Assembly (NCBI GenBank): GCA_947487205.1
Contig: CANKVU010000012.1
Location: forward strand, 62,001 to 126,000
Length of the DNA stretch: 64,000 nucleotides
Direction of reading: 5' to 3'
Origin: an uncultured Paracoccaceae bacterium
Lineage (GTDB): Bacteria; Pseudomonadota; Alphaproteobacteria; Rhodobacterales; Rhodobacteraceae
The position numbers and the translations under genes were made by a program. The notes below the pieces were generated by a model. The model ran no database searches, was not told the origin of the DNA, and saw only the letters and a list, made by a program, of their open reading frames with translations. Position 1 is the stretch's first letter, and each line of letters starts with the position of its first letter. Of the stretch, positions 17,243-26,266 are shown one piece after another.

Positions 17243-18382
17243 ATGGATTTCGCACCCAGCGACGAGCAGGTCGCCATCTTCGACATGGCGCGCGCCTTCG
17301 GAGCGGAGCATATCGCCCCCCATGCCCGCGACTGGGAAGGTCAGGGCACGATCCCGCGCGACCTGTGGCGCCGGGCCGCCGAGCTCGGGATGGGCGGGCT
17401 CTGCGTATCGGAAGGGGCCGGCGGCAGCGGCCTCTCCCGGCTCGACTCGACCTTCGTGTTCGAGGCGCTGTCGATGGCCTGCCCCTCGGTCGCGGCGTTC
17501 CTCTCGATCCACAACATGTGCGCGGCGATGATCGACCGGCACGGATCGGAGGGCCTGAAGGCCGCGATCCTGGGCCCCGCCTGCGCCATGGAGACGATCC
17601 TCTCCTATTGCCTGACCGAGCCGGGATCGGGCTCGGATGCGGCTTCGCTCTCGACCCGGGCCGTCCCTTCCGCCGGGGGGTGGAGCCTGTCGGGAACCAA
17701 GTCCTTCATCTCGGGGGGCGGCTACTCGGACGCCTATGTCGTCATGGCGCGGAGCGGCGATGCGGGGCCGGGCGGGATCTCCGCCTTCGTCGTGCGGGAC
17801 GCGACGCCGGGCCTGTCCTTCGGCGCGCTCGAGGAGAAGATGGGCTGGCGCGCGCAGCCCACGCGCCAGGTCATCCTCGACGCCTGCACCGTGCCCGAAG
17901 GGGCGCTCCTCGGCGACGAGGGGCGCGGCTTCTCCTACGCCATGGAGGGGCTGGATGGCGGGCGTCTCAACATCGCGGCCTGCTCGCTGGGCGGGGCGCA
18001 GGCGGCGCTCGATGCCGCGCTCGCCCACATGCGCGACCGGCGCGCCTTCGGCCGGGCGCTGACCGATTTCCAGGCCCTCCAGTTCCGCCTCGCGGACATG
18101 GAGATCGAACTTCAGGCCGCCCGCACCTTCCTGCGCCAGGCCGCCTGGATGATCGACGAGCGGCTCCCCGGCGCGTCGCGGCACGCGGCGATGGCCAAGG
18201 CCTTCGTGACCGAGGCGGCCGACCGCGTCGCCGACCAGGCCCTGCAGATGCACGGCGGATACGGCTACCTCGCCGATTACGGCATCGAGAAGATCGTGCG
18301 GGATCTGCGCGTTCACCGCATCCTCGAAGGGACGAACGAGATCATGCGCCTCATCACGGCCCGGGACATGCTGCGCTCATGA
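17243..18382 (+). CDS. acyl-CoA dehydrogenase, probable isobutyryl-CoA dehydrogenase
   Basis: 379 residues, standard acyl-CoA dehydrogenase layout. The FAD and substrate region has YCLTEPGSGSDA and GTKSFISGGGYSD; the C-terminus has MHGGYGYL and RILEGTNEIMRLI, where E362 is the expected catalytic base. It oxidises an acyl-CoA to the 2-enoyl-CoA and passes electrons to ETF. Isobutyryl-CoA is inferred from its place between mmsA and the 3-hydroxyisobutyryl-CoA hydrolase. The stop overlaps the next start as ATGA. Confidence 0.9.
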   Translation: MDFAPSDEQVAIFDMARAFGAEHIAPHARDWEGQGTIPRDLWRRAAELGMGGLCVSEGAGGSGLSRLDSTFVFEALSMACPSVAAFLSIHNMCAAMIDRHGSEGLKAAILGPACAMETILSYCLTEPGSGSDAASLSTRAVPSAGGWSLSGTKSFISGGGYSDAYVVMARSGDAGPGGISAFVVRDATPGLSFGALEEKMGWRAQPTRQVILDACTVPEGALLGDEGRGFSYAMEGLDGGRLNIAACSLGGAQAALDAALAHMRDRRAFGRALTDFQALQFRLADMEIELQAARTFLRQAAWMIDERLPGASRHAAMAKAFVTEAADRVADQALQMHGGYGYLADYGIEKIVRDLRVHRILEGTNEIMRLITARDMLRS

Positions 18383-19422
18383 CGGATCTCCGCATCCGGA
18401 CCGAGGGCCGCGCCGGCCGCATCACGCTCGACCGCCCCCGGGCGCTCAACGCCGTGACCCACGACATGGTGCGGGGGATCGACACCGCCCTGCGCGACTG
18501 GGAGACGGAGCCGGGCGTGGAGATCGTGGTCATCGACGGCACGGGCGACCGGGCCTTCTGCGCGGGGGGCGACGTGACCTCGATCTACCGCGCCGTTCAA
18601 GCGGGGAACCTCGAGGGGCCGCGCACCTTCTGGCGCGACGAGTACCGCATGAACGCCCGCATCGCGCGTTACCCCAAGCCGGTGATCAGCCTGATGCAGG
18701 GCTACGTCATGGGCGGCGGCGTCGGGGTCGGCTGCCATGCCGCGCACCGGGTCGTCGGGCGCACGACCCGCATTTCCATGCCCGAGGTCGGCATCGGGCT
18801 CGTGCCCGACGTGGGCGGTTCGCTCCTTCTGGCGCGGGCGCCGGGGCGGCTCGGGGAATACCTGGGCACAACAGCGGCGCGGATGGATGCCGCCGCCGCC
18901 TGTTTCGCGGGCTTTGCCGATTATCACGTCCCCGAGGCGGCCTGGCCCGACCTCGTGGCGCAACTCTGCGGCGACGGCGATCCCGCGATCCTCGCCGCGG
19001 CGCATCGCGACCCGGGGCCGGCCATGCCGGAGCGCGACCGGATCGACCTGCACTTCGCCGCGCCCACCCTGCCCCAGGTGATCGAGAACCTCTCCGCCGA
19101 TCCCTCCGACTGGGCGCGCGAAACCGAACAGGCCCTGGCGGCGGTCTCGCCCCTGGCCGCGGCGATCACCCTCGGGCTCATCCACGCGGTGCGCGAGGCC
19201 GGCACGATCGAGGCGGCGCTGGAGCTCGAATACCGCGTTACCTCGCGCTCCGTCGCGGATGGCGACTTCATCGAAGGCATCCGCGCGCGCATCATCGACA
19301 AGGACCAGGCGCCGCGATGGCGCCACGCCGACCCGCGCGCGGTCGGCGACGCCGAGGTGGCGGACTGGCTGGCGCCGCTCGGTGCGGGTCCGCACCAGGA
19401 GGAAGGACAAGGATCGACATGA
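18379..19422 (+). CDS. 3-hydroxyisobutyryl-CoA hydrolase (enoyl-CoA hydratase/isomerase family)
   Basis: 347 residues, longer than a plain enoyl-CoA hydratase and as long as HIBCH enzymes. Diagnostic stretches are AFCAGGDVTSIY, YVMGGGVGVGCH, ISMPEVGIGLVPDVGGS and the C-terminal LELEYRV / DFIEGIRARIIDKD. It cleaves 3-hydroxyisobutyryl-CoA to the free acid, a step particular to valine. ATGA overlaps join it to the dehydrogenase before and to mmsB after, indicating coupled translation. Confidence 0.92.
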   Translation: MTDLRIRTEGRAGRITLDRPRALNAVTHDMVRGIDTALRDWETEPGVEIVVIDGTGDRAFCAGGDVTSIYRAVQAGNLEGPRTFWRDEYRMNARIARYPKPVISLMQGYVMGGGVGVGCHAAHRVVGRTTRISMPEVGIGLVPDVGGSLLLARAPGRLGEYLGTTAARMDAAAACFAGFADYHVPEAAWPDLVAQLCGDGDPAILAAAHRDPGPAMPERDRIDLHFAAPTLPQVIENLSADPSDWARETEQALAAVSPLAAAITLGLIHAVREAGTIEAALELEYRVTSRSVADGDFIEGIRARIIDKDQAPRWRHADPRAVGDAEVADWLAPLGAGPHQEEGQGST

Positions 19423-20279
19423 AAATCGCGTTTCTGGGCCTCGGGAACATGGGGTTGCCGATGGCGGAGAACCTCGTCGCCGCGGGCCACGAGGTGACCG
19501 GCTTCGACCCCGCCCGCCCTGCCGCCAGCTTCCCCCTCGCCGCCAGTGGGGCCGCGGCCGCCGACGGGGCGGAGGTGATGATCACCATGCTGCCCTCGGG
19601 CGAGGTCCTGCGCGCCGTCGCGGCGGAAGTCGTCCCGAAGATGACGCGCGGCGCGATCCTGCTCGATTGCTCCACCGTCGATGTCGACAGCGCCCGCGCG
19701 GTGGCCGAAAACGCCCACGAGGCGGGGCTTCTGGCGCTCGACGCGCCCGTCTCGGGCGGGATCGGCGGGGCGAAGGGCGGAACCTTGACCTTCATGGTCG
19801 GCGGCGATGCGGCGGCCTTCGACACGGCGCGTCCGCTCTTCGACGTGATGGGCCAGAAGGCGGTGCATTGCGGCCCCTCCGGGAACGGCCAGGCGGCGAA
19901 GATCTGCAACAACATGATCCTCGGCGCGACGATGATCGTGACCTGCGAGGCCTTCGCGCTGGCCGACCGGCTGGGGCTCGACCGGCAGGCGATGTTCGAC
20001 GTCGTCTCCACGTCCAGCGGGTCGAGCTGGTCAATGACGGCCTATTGCCCCGCCCCGGGGATCGGCCCCGACAGCCCGGCCGACAACGGGTACCGCCCCG
20101 GCTTCGCGGCGGAACTGATGCTCAAAGACCTACGTCTCGCCGCGGCGGCCGCGGAGAGTGCGGGCGTCCGGACCCCGCTCGGCCGCGCCGCCCTGGAGCA
20201 GTACCGGGACTTCGTCGAGAACGAGGACGGGCGTGGCCGCGACTTCTCCGCCATGCTGCCCCGCTTCGCCGATGGCTAG
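19419..20279 (+). CDS. mmsB: 3-hydroxyisobutyrate dehydrogenase
   Basis: 286 residues of the beta-hydroxyacid dehydrogenase family. The N-terminal Rossmann motif is FLGLGNMGLPMAENLVAAG, the substrate motif DAPVSGGIGGAKGGTL, and the catalytic Lys lies in NGQAAKICNNMILG. It oxidises 3-hydroxyisobutyrate to methylmalonate semialdehyde with NAD, feeding MmsA. AGGAAGGACAAGG precedes the ATG, which overlaps the hydrolase stop. It is the last gene of the operon and shares a CTAG with the convergent oxidoreductase gene. Confidence 0.95.
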   Translation: MKIAFLGLGNMGLPMAENLVAAGHEVTGFDPARPAASFPLAASGAAAADGAEVMITMLPSGEVLRAVAAEVVPKMTRGAILLDCSTVDVDSARAVAENAHEAGLLALDAPVSGGIGGAKGGTLTFMVGGDAAAFDTARPLFDVMGQKAVHCGPSGNGQAAKICNNMILGATMIVTCEAFALADRLGLDRQAMFDVVSTSSGSSWSMTAYCPAPGIGPDSPADNGYRPGFAAELMLKDLRLAAAAAESAGVRTPLGRAALEQYRDFVENEDGRGRDFSAMLPRFADG

Positions 20280-21241
20280 GGTGCGCAGGCGATCGCGCGG
20301 TCGATCATGTCCTGGGTGCCCCGCGCCATCTCCAGCGTCCAGGGATAGGGCGTGCCCGACCGCGCGCTCGCGGCGAAGGCTTCCGCCTGCAGGATGTACT
20401 GGTTGACCGCCGGAAAGCGATGGACGCTGCGCGCATTCATTTCCGTCTCGAGGGTCAGTTCCGCCTGATCGTAGGTTCCCGCATTGAACGGCGCGGTCAG
20501 TTCCATCCACCCCTCGGTGCCGTGGAATACGACCCGCTGGCGCGCCGCAAGGCGCGTCGAGACGAGGGCGTGGTAGGAAAAGCCCGGAAATGCCGCCTCG
20601 ACCTCGGCGAAGGTGTCGAAATCCTGTTCCATCTCCAGCCGCGCCTCGAGCGTTTCGGGTTCGGCCCCGGTGGCGTAGCGCACCGACCCGAAGGCATAGA
20701 CGCCGATATCGCGCAATCCCCCGCCGCCCATGCCGGGTCGGTTGCGGATATTGGCGGGATCGGCGTTGTTGAAACTGAACGTCACCTCGACGTGGCCCAG
20801 CCGTCCCAGCGCCCGCTGCGCCAGCAGGTCGCGAACCATATGCCATTGCGGGTGGTGGACGATCATGTAGGCCTCGGCCGCCAGACGATTGCTGGCATCA
20901 CGGGCGGCGATCAGACGATCGAAATCGCCGGCCTCCATCGCCATCGGCTTCTCGCACAGGACGTGTTTCCCGGCCTCGAGCGCCTTCACCGTCCATTCGA
21001 CGTGAAGGTGGTTGGGCAGCGGCACATAGATGGCGTCCACGTCCTCTGCCGCGAGCAGTGCCTCATAGGACCCCTCCACCCGCAGATCGGGCACCAACTC
21101 GGCGAAGGGCGCGGCCTTCTCGGGCGACCGCGTGGCGAGAGCGACCACCCTGTTTGCCTGCGCCCCATGAAGCGCGGGCACCATCGTCTTCCGGGCGAAA
21201 TTGGAGGCGCCGAGAATGCCCCAGCGGAGGTGGTCTGTCAT
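20276..21241 (-). CDS. Gfo/Idh/MocA family oxidoreductase
   Basis: 321 residues. The N-terminal Rossmann fold (RWGILGASNFARKTMVPAL) is followed by YVPLPNHLHVEW and the catalytic-lysine motif CEKPMAM; the C-terminal half has the usual alpha/beta substrate domain (GGGGLRDIGVYAFGSVRY). The family includes glucose-fructose, inositol and 1,5-anhydrofructose dehydrogenases; the substrate here cannot be told. It stands alone, convergent with mmsB by a four-base overlap. Confidence 0.85.
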   Translation of the reverse strand: MTDHLRWGILGASNFARKTMVPALHGAQANRVVALATRSPEKAAPFAELVPDLRVEGSYEALLAAEDVDAIYVPLPNHLHVEWTVKALEAGKHVLCEKPMAMEAGDFDRLIAARDASNRLAAEAYMIVHHPQWHMVRDLLAQRALGRLGHVEVTFSFNNADPANIRNRPGMGGGGLRDIGVYAFGSVRYATGAEPETLEARLEMEQDFDTFAEVEAAFPGFSYHALVSTRLAARQRVVFHGTEGWMELTAPFNAGTYDQAELTLETEMNARSVHRFPAVNQYILQAEAFAASARSGTPYPWTLEMARGTQDMIDRAIACAP

Positions 21242-21326
21242 CGGGGGTGTCCTTGTTCGGGGATCGCCCCCGCATACCCCGCTGCGTCCGTCGCGTCACC
21301 CCGGCAGCCCGGTGGGGCCTGTACGA

Positions 21327-22223
21327 TCACGCGTCGGCAATCATCCCCTTGTCGGTGGCCAGTTCGGTCATTCGCTTCTGCAGCTTGTCGAACGCGCGAA
21401 CCTCGATCTGGCGGATGCGCTCGCGGCTCACGTCATAGACGCCCGACAATTCCTCAAGCGTCACCGGCTGATCCTGCAGGCGACGCTGGGTCAGGATGTC
21501 CTTCTCGCGGTCGTTCAGCACGTCCATCGCCTGCGCCAACAGCGCCCGGCGCGTTTCCAGCTCGTTCTTTTCGGCGTAATCGTCGGCCTGGTTGGCCTCC
21601 TCGTCCTCCAGCCAGTCCTGCCATTGGGCGCTGCTGTCGCTGTCGTTCGAGATCGTCGCGTTGAGCGAAGCGTCCGAACCGGCCATCCGCCGGTTCATCG
21701 AGATCACCTCGTCCTCGGTCACGCCCAGGTCGTTCGCGATCTGCGCGACGTTCTCGGGCCGCAGGTCGCCGTCCTCCAGCGCACCGATTCGGTTCTTCGC
21801 CTTGCGGAGGTTGAAGAACAGCTTCTTCTGCGCCGACGTGGTGCCGAGCTTCACCAGACTCCAGGATCGCAGGATATATTCCTGGATCGAGGCGCGGATC
21901 CACCACATCGCATAGGTGGCTAGCCGGAACCCCTTCTCGGGGTCGAACCGCTTCACCGCCTGCATCAGGCCCACATTCGCCTCCGAGATCACCTCGGCCT
22001 GCGGCAGGCCATAGCCGCGATATCCCATCGCGATCTTGGCGGCGAGGCGCAGGTGGCTGGTGACGAGCCGATGCGCGGCCTCCGTATCCTCGTGCTCGAC
22101 CCAGCGCTTGGCCAGCATGTATTCCTCGTCCGGCTCCAGCATGGGAAAGCGGCGGATTTCCTGCAGATAGCGGTTCAGTCCCTGTTCCGGGGATGGCGCG
22201 GGCAGATTCGCGTAACTAGCCAT
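21327..22223 (-). CDS. rpoH: RNA polymerase heat-shock sigma factor
   Basis: 298 residues. Sigma70 region 2 (AEVISEANVGLMQAV, GFRLATYAMWWIRASIQEYI) is followed by the RpoH box (QKKLFFNLR at 132-140) that distinguishes sigma32 from other group factors. The C-terminus has region 4 (LEELSGVYDVSRERIRQIE). It directs transcription of chaperones and proteases after heat or oxidative stress. AGGAGGGACAT gives a very strong ribosome binding site. The 143 bases upstream must hold its promoter; no convincing heat-shock or sigmaE boxes are visible. Confidence 0.95.
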   Translation of the reverse strand: MASYANLPAPSPEQGLNRYLQEIRRFPMLEPDEEYMLAKRWVEHEDTEAAHRLVTSHLRLAAKIAMGYRGYGLPQAEVISEANVGLMQAVKRFDPEKGFRLATYAMWWIRASIQEYILRSWSLVKLGTTSAQKKLFFNLRKAKNRIGALEDGDLRPENVAQIANDLGVTEDEVISMNRRMAGSDASLNATISNDSDSSAQWQDWLEDEEANQADDYAEKNELETRRALLAQAMDVLNDREKDILTQRRLQDQPVTLEELSGVYDVSRERIRQIEVRAFDKLQKRMTELATDKGMIADA

Positions 22224-22366
22224 ATGTCCCTCCTGAGGCCCGCCCGTGGCGGAGCGGGAAGCGCGAACCCGGGCTGCCGATCGCCCCGGTTCGGATCATG
22301 GGTGTTGGATGACTAACAAACATTCAACGCGGCGGTTTCGGCCGCAGGCTCCGGATCCGTCCGGGC

Positions 22367-23404
22367 TCACGCGAAGGTGTCAATCGTGTCACCGTCGAGT
22401 GCTTCCACCAGCGCCTGCATATCACATGGCAACGCACTGGCGAAACACACATTCTCTTGAGTAACCGGGTGCAGAAACCCGAGCGTCGCGGCGTGCAGGG
22501 CCTGGCGCGGGAACGCGTTGACGCATTCCGCCCGGGCCGGTCCCAGGCGACGGACCGAGGCCTTCCGCGCGCCGCCATAGACCGGATCTCCGACCAGCGG
22601 ATGCCCGGCATGGCGCAGGTGGACCCGGATCTGGTGCGTGCGCCCGGTCTCCAGCCGGCAGGAGAGGAGTGCCACCTCCCCCCAATCCCTGTCCACGCGG
22701 GCGCGCGTGACCGCGTGTCGCCCGGCGCCGAACGTCGCCGCCTGCCGCTGGCGGTCGGCGGGGTGGCGGTCGATGTTGGTGGCGATGCGGATCGCCCCGT
22801 CCGCCTCCGCCGTCACGCCGCGCACCCCCAGCAGGCGCGGATCGGCCGGCGACGGCACCCCGTGGCAGAGCGCCTTGTATTCCCGCGCCACCGTGTGTTC
22901 GGCGAACTGTCGGGCCAGCCCGTGATGGGCGCGGTCGCTCTTCGCCACCACGAGAAGCCCGCTCGTCTCCTTGTCGATCCGGTGGACGATGCCGGGTCGG
23001 CGCTCTCCGCCGACGCCCGACAGGCGCGCGCCGAAATGATGAAGGAGCGCGTTGACCAGCGTCCCCGAAGGCGATCCGGGCGCCGGGTGGACGACCATGC
23101 CCGCCGGCTTGTCGACGACGACCAGGTCGTCGTCCTCGTGGACGATGGACAGCGGGATGTCCTCGGCGGTCATGTCCGTCTCGGCCTCGGCGGGGATGTC
23201 GATCCGGATCTCGTCGCCCGCCGCGACGCGCGCCTTGGGCGAGGTCAGCGCCGCGCCGTCCCGGCTGACCGCGCCGTCCGCGATCAGCCGCGCGAGGCGG
23301 GAGCGCGACAGGTGCGCCGCCTCTGGCACGTCGCGGGCGAGTGCCTTATCGAGGCGCCCAGGCGGATCCTCCGCGATGATGACGACGAGGCTGCGACCCG
23401 ACAT
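22367..23404 (-). CDS. rluD: RluD-family 23S rRNA pseudouridine synthase
   Basis: 345 residues. An S4 RNA-binding domain (about 16-75: [23 protein letters not shown]) precedes the RluA-type catalytic domain with [14 protein letters not shown]144 being the catalytic aspartate, and [20 protein letters not shown]. Length and S4 domain favour RluD (U1911/1915/1917 of helix 69), with RluC as the alternative. Its ATG shares the tetranucleotide CATG with the start of the divergent DUF6476 gene, so its promoter must lie inside that gene. Confidence 0.88.
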   Translation of the reverse strand: MSGRSLVVIIAEDPPGRLDKALARDVPEAAHLSRSRLARLIADGAVSRDGAALTSPKARVAAGDEIRIDIPAEAETDMTAEDIPLSIVHEDDDLVVVDKPAGMVVHPAPGSPSGTLVNALLHHFGARLSGVGGERRPGIVHRIDKETSGLLVVAKSDRAHHGLARQFAEHTVAREYKALCHGVPSPADPRLLGVRGVTAEADGAIRIATNIDRHPADRQRQAATFGAGRHAVTRARVDRDWGEVALLSCRLETGRTHQIRVHLRHAGHPLVGDPVYGGARKASVRRLGPARAECVNAFPRQALHAATLGFLHPVTQENVCFASALPCDMQALVEALDGDTIDTFA

Positions 23405-23708
23405 GGTGGACACTCCCGCCCGCGACACGGGGCTGATCGTGTTGAAATGGCTCGTGATCGCGCTGACCGCAACCTCGACGGCGGGTATCGCCACCCTGGT
23501 ATGGCTCCTGGCGACCCGCCTGCCCCAGCCGCTGCCGCCGCTGCCCCAAGGCATCTCCCTGCCCGCGGGCGAAACCGCCACGGCCTTCACCCGCGGGCGC
23601 GGCTTCGTCGCGGTGGTGACGGCGGGGGACGAGATCCTGATCTACGACCCGTCGGGCGCGACCCTGCGCCAGCGCATCCCCATGACCCAATCGGAGCCCG
23701 CGCCATGA
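23403..23708 (+). CDS. DUF6476 family small membrane protein
   Basis: 101 residues, one membrane helix (about 11-36: [19 protein letters not shown] and on) followed by a short extracytoplasmic part ([28 protein letters not shown]). I recognise it as the DUF6476 type found in Rhodobacteraceae; no function is known to me. The ATG overlaps the rluD start in opposite direction, and its stop overlaps the aroQ start (ATGA). Only a poor Shine-Dalgarno sequence is visible. Confidence 0.75.
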   Translation: MVDTPARDTGLIVLKWLVIALTATSTAGIATLVWLLATRLPQPLPPLPQGISLPAGETATAFTRGRGFVAVVTAGDEILIYDPSGATLRQRIPMTQSEPAP

Positions 23709-24142
23709 ATCCCCGCATCCTGATCCTCAACGGGCCGAACCTGAACCTGCTGGGCCGGCGGCAGCCCGAGATCTATGGCGCCGAGACGCTGGAGGACGTG
23801 ATCGCCGCCTGCACGACGCTCGCCGCCGAGATCGGCCTCTCCCTCGACCACGACCAGTCCAACCATGAGGGCGACCTCGTCGACCGCATCCATGACGCGC
23901 GGGACGCGGCGGACGGCATCATCATCAATCCCGGCGCCTATTCGCACACATCCGTCGCGATCCTCGACGCGCTCAACGCCTTCGACGGCCCGGTGATGGA
24001 GGTGCACATCTCGAACATCCATCGCCGCGAGGCGTTTCGCCACCATTCCTACGTCTCCCACCGGGCCGACGGCGTCATCGCCGGCTGCGGGACGGACGGC
24101 TACCTCCTGGCCCTCAGGCGCCTCGCGAAGATCCTCGTCTAA
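23705..24142 (+). CDS. aroQ: type II 3-dehydroquinate dehydratase
   Basis: 145 residues, the dodecameric type II enzyme. [19 protein letters not shown] holds the catalytic Tyr24; [14 protein letters not shown] and [12 protein letters not shown] complete the lid and active site, and [12 protein letters not shown] carries the conserved His. It removes water from 3-dehydroquinate in the shikimate pathway. It is translationally coupled to the DUF6476 gene by ATGA. Confidence 0.95.
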   Translation: MNPRILILNGPNLNLLGRRQPEIYGAETLEDVIAACTTLAAEIGLSLDHDQSNHEGDLVDRIHDARDAADGIIINPGAYSHTSVAILDALNAFDGPVMEVHISNIHRREAFRHHSYVSHRADGVIAGCGTDGYLLALRRLAKILV

Positions 24143-24153
24143 GGCCGAGCCTT

Positions 24154-24188
24154 GAAACGAAAAACGGCACCGCCCGGGGACGGTGCCG
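24154..24188 (-). terminator. Rho-independent terminator of the rpsB-tsf operon
   Basis: On the minus strand an 8-bp perfect stem CGGCACCG/CGGTGCCG (24188-24181 with 24172-24165), 8-base loop, then TTTTTCGTTTC. It lies 22 bases after the tsf stop. The plus-strand side lacks a U-tract, so it ends tsf and not aroQ. Confidence 0.88.
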
Positions 24189-24210
24189 CATGTCGGCCGC
24201 GAATTCGGCG

Positions 24211-25086
24211 TTACTGGCCGGCGGCCTTGGCGACCTCGGCGGCGAAGTCTTCCTTCTCCACCTCGATCCCCTCGCCCACTTCCATGCGGACGAAGCCGGT
24301 GACCTGCAGCCCGGCCTCCTCGGCGGCGGCCCGCACGGTCAGGTCGGGATTGACGACGAAGTTCTGGTTGAGAAGCGTCACCTCCGAGAGGTACTTCTTC
24401 ATCCGGCCTTCGACCATCTTCTCGATGACCTGCTCCGGCTTGCCGCTCTCGCCGGCGATCTCCATCTGGACCGCCCGCTCCTTCTCGACGATCGCGGGGT
24501 CGAGATCCTCCTCGGTCAGCGCGGCGGGGTTCGCGGCGGCGATGTGCATCGCGATCTGGCGCGCGGTGACCGCGTCGTCGCCGGAATAGGCCACCAGGAC
24601 GCCGATCTTGCCCATGCCGTCGGTGGCCGCGTTGTGCACGTAGGCGGTGACGTTCTGGCCCTCCAGTTTCGCCATGCGGCGCAGGGTCATGTTCTCGCCG
24701 ATCTTGGCGATCGCGTCCGTCAGCCGCTCCTTGACGTGCTTGCCGCCCATGTCGGTCTCGGCCAGGTCGGCGACGTTGTCGGCGCCGAGCGCCACGCCCG
24801 CGATATCGCCCACCAGGGCCTGGAACTCGGCGTTCTTGGCGACGAAATCGGTTTCGGCGTTGACTTCCACGGCGACGCCCGTGCCGCCTTCGACGCGCAC
24901 GGCGACGAGGCCCTCGGCCGCGGTGCGGTCGGCCTTCTTGGCGGCCTTGGCAAGGCCCTTCGTGCGCAGCCAGTCGACCGCGCCGTCAATGTCGCCGCCG
25001 GTCTCGGTCAGCGCCTTCTTGGCGTCCATCATGCCGGCGCCGGTCGCCTCGCGCAGCTGTTTCACTTGTGCAGCGGTGATCGCCAT
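24211..25086 (-). CDS. tsf: translation elongation factor Ts
   Basis: 291 residues. It starts [26 protein letters not shown] (partial), the UBA-like N-terminal module with the EF-Tu contact TGAGMMDCK-type motif, followed by [15 protein letters not shown] and the two core subdomains. It exchanges GDP on EF-Tu. It follows rpsB on the same strand by 92 bases, the near-universal bacterial order. A long open frame continues upstream of this ATG, but only this start matches the family. Confidence 0.97.
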   Translation of the reverse strand: MAITAAQVKQLREATGAGMMDAKKALTETGGDIDGAVDWLRTKGLAKAAKKADRTAAEGLVAVRVEGGTGVAVEVNAETDFVAKNAEFQALVGDIAGVALGADNVADLAETDMGGKHVKERLTDAIAKIGENMTLRRMAKLEGQNVTAYVHNAATDGMGKIGVLVAYSGDDAVTARQIAMHIAAANPAALTEEDLDPAIVEKERAVQMEIAGESGKPEQVIEKMVEGRMKKYLSEVTLLNQNFVVNPDLTVRAAAEEAGLQVTGFVRMEVGEGIEVEKEDFAAEVAKAAGQ

Positions 25087-25162
25087 CTGTCTGGCTCTCC
25101 TCGAATCATCTTGAATGCAGATATCCGGAGCGGGGTCCTTACCCCGCCCCGGCGACAGCAGC

Positions 25163-25182
25163 GTAACGGCCGGTGCCGTTAC
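25163..25182 (-). other. perfect hairpin overlapping the rpsB stop codon
   Basis: GTAACGGC (25163-25170) and GCCGTTAC (25175-25182) form an 8-bp perfect stem with loop CGGT; the right arm includes the rpsB stop (25179-25181). No U-tract follows on the minus strand. It could be a processing or attenuation site setting the S2 to EF-Ts ratio. Confidence 0.55.
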
Positions 25183-26039
25183 TCCTTGTTCTCCAGCTCG
25201 TAGGGCGCGTCCTTGGCCTTGGAATCGTCGTGGACCGATTCCGGCGAGACATCGAGCGTCTCGGGCGCGTTGGCCGGCGTCTCGAGGATCTCTTCCTCCT
25301 CGCCGGTCGTCTGCTCCTCCATGGCGCCCATGTCGACGCCGGCGGCGGACATCTGGGCCGACATGCCGTCGAGCGCCGCGCGGGACACGAGGTCGCAGTA
25401 GAGCTGGATCGCGCGGGCCGCGTCGTCGTTGCCGGGGATCACGTAATCGACGCCCTCGGGCGAGCAATTGGTATCCACGATGGCCACGACCGGGATGCCC
25501 AGCTTCTTCGCCTCGGCGATCGCCAGGTCCTCCTTCTTCACGTCGATGACGAAGAGGAGGTCCGGCACGCCGCCCATCTCGCGGATGCCGCCGAGCGAGG
25601 CGTTCAGCTTCGCCTGGTCCCGCTCCATGGCGAGGCGCTCGCGCTTGGTCAGGCCGGCCGCCCCCTCCTCCATGCGCTCGTCGATGTCGCGCAGGCGGTT
25701 GATGGATTGCGACACCGTCTTCCAGTTGGTCAGCGTCCCGCCGAGCCAGCGGTGGTTCATGTAGTATTGCGCGCAGCGCTCGGCGGCATCGGCGATGGGC
25801 TTCTGCGCCTGCCGCTTGGTGCCGACGAACAGGATGCGGCCGTTCTTGGCCACCGTGTCGCGGATCACCTGCAACGCGCGGTCGAGCAGCGGCACCGTCT
25901 GGGTCAGGTCGACGATGTGGATGCCGTTGCGCTCGCCATAGATGAACTCGCCCATGCGGGGGTTCCAGCGCTGCGTCTGGTGGCCGAAATGGACGCCGGC
26001 TTCGAGAAGCTGGCGCAGATTGAACTCGGGAAGAGCCAT
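25179..26039 (-). CDS. rpsB: 30S ribosomal protein S2
   Basis: 286 residues. [21 protein letters not shown] (partial) is the S2 N-terminus; [41 protein letters not shown] and [19 protein letters not shown] are family signatures. The C-terminus carries a ~45-residue acidic tail (rich in Glu, Asp and Ala) beyond the ribosomal core, as in many alphaproteobacteria. A promoter 120 bases upstream leaves a long leader in which S2 may regulate itself. Confidence 0.97.
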   Translation of the reverse strand: MALPEFNLRQLLEAGVHFGHQTQRWNPRMGEFIYGERNGIHIVDLTQTVPLLDRALQVIRDTVAKNGRILFVGTKRQAQKPIADAAERCAQYYMNHRWLGGTLTNWKTVSQSINRLRDIDERMEEGAAGLTKRERLAMERDQAKLNASLGGIREMGGVPDLLFVIDVKKEDLAIAEAKKLGIPVVAIVDTNCSPEGVDYVIPGNDDAARAIQLYCDLVSRAALDGMSAQMSAAGVDMGAMEEQTTGEEEEILETPANAPETLDVSPESVHDDSKAKDAPYELENKE

Positions 26040-26160
26040 GCGGGTCTGTCCTTTTTCCGGTTTCATGCCTCGGCGGGGCTGTTCAGGTCGTGCGACCCAA
26101 CCGGTGGACCGCCGGGGATGTCTGTCCCGTCGGCCCGAGCCCTGCCTGCGAAGTGGAGCG

Positions 26161-26189
26161 GCCTTACACCGCGACCGGCCCGCGTGCAA
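26161..26189 (-). promoter_or_regulatory. promoter of rpsB-tsf
   Basis: On the minus strand TTGCAC (26189-26184), 17-base spacer, TAAGGC (26166-26161). The predicted start near 26154 gives a leader of about 115 nt before the rpsB ATG, long enough for translational autoregulation by S2. Confidence 0.5.
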
Positions 26190-26266
26190 GCCTCCCCGGT
26201 CCCCGCGTCGCTATGGGGCCGTGCGGGGCTTGCGCAGGGCCGCAGGGTGCCGCAATCAGGCGCGCG

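Noticed and set aside
22224-22366. Heat-shock or sigmaE-type promoter of rpoH (TGATCC and TTGAAT seen)
   Set aside because: No partner box lies at the required distance for either sigma factor; not strong enough to list.
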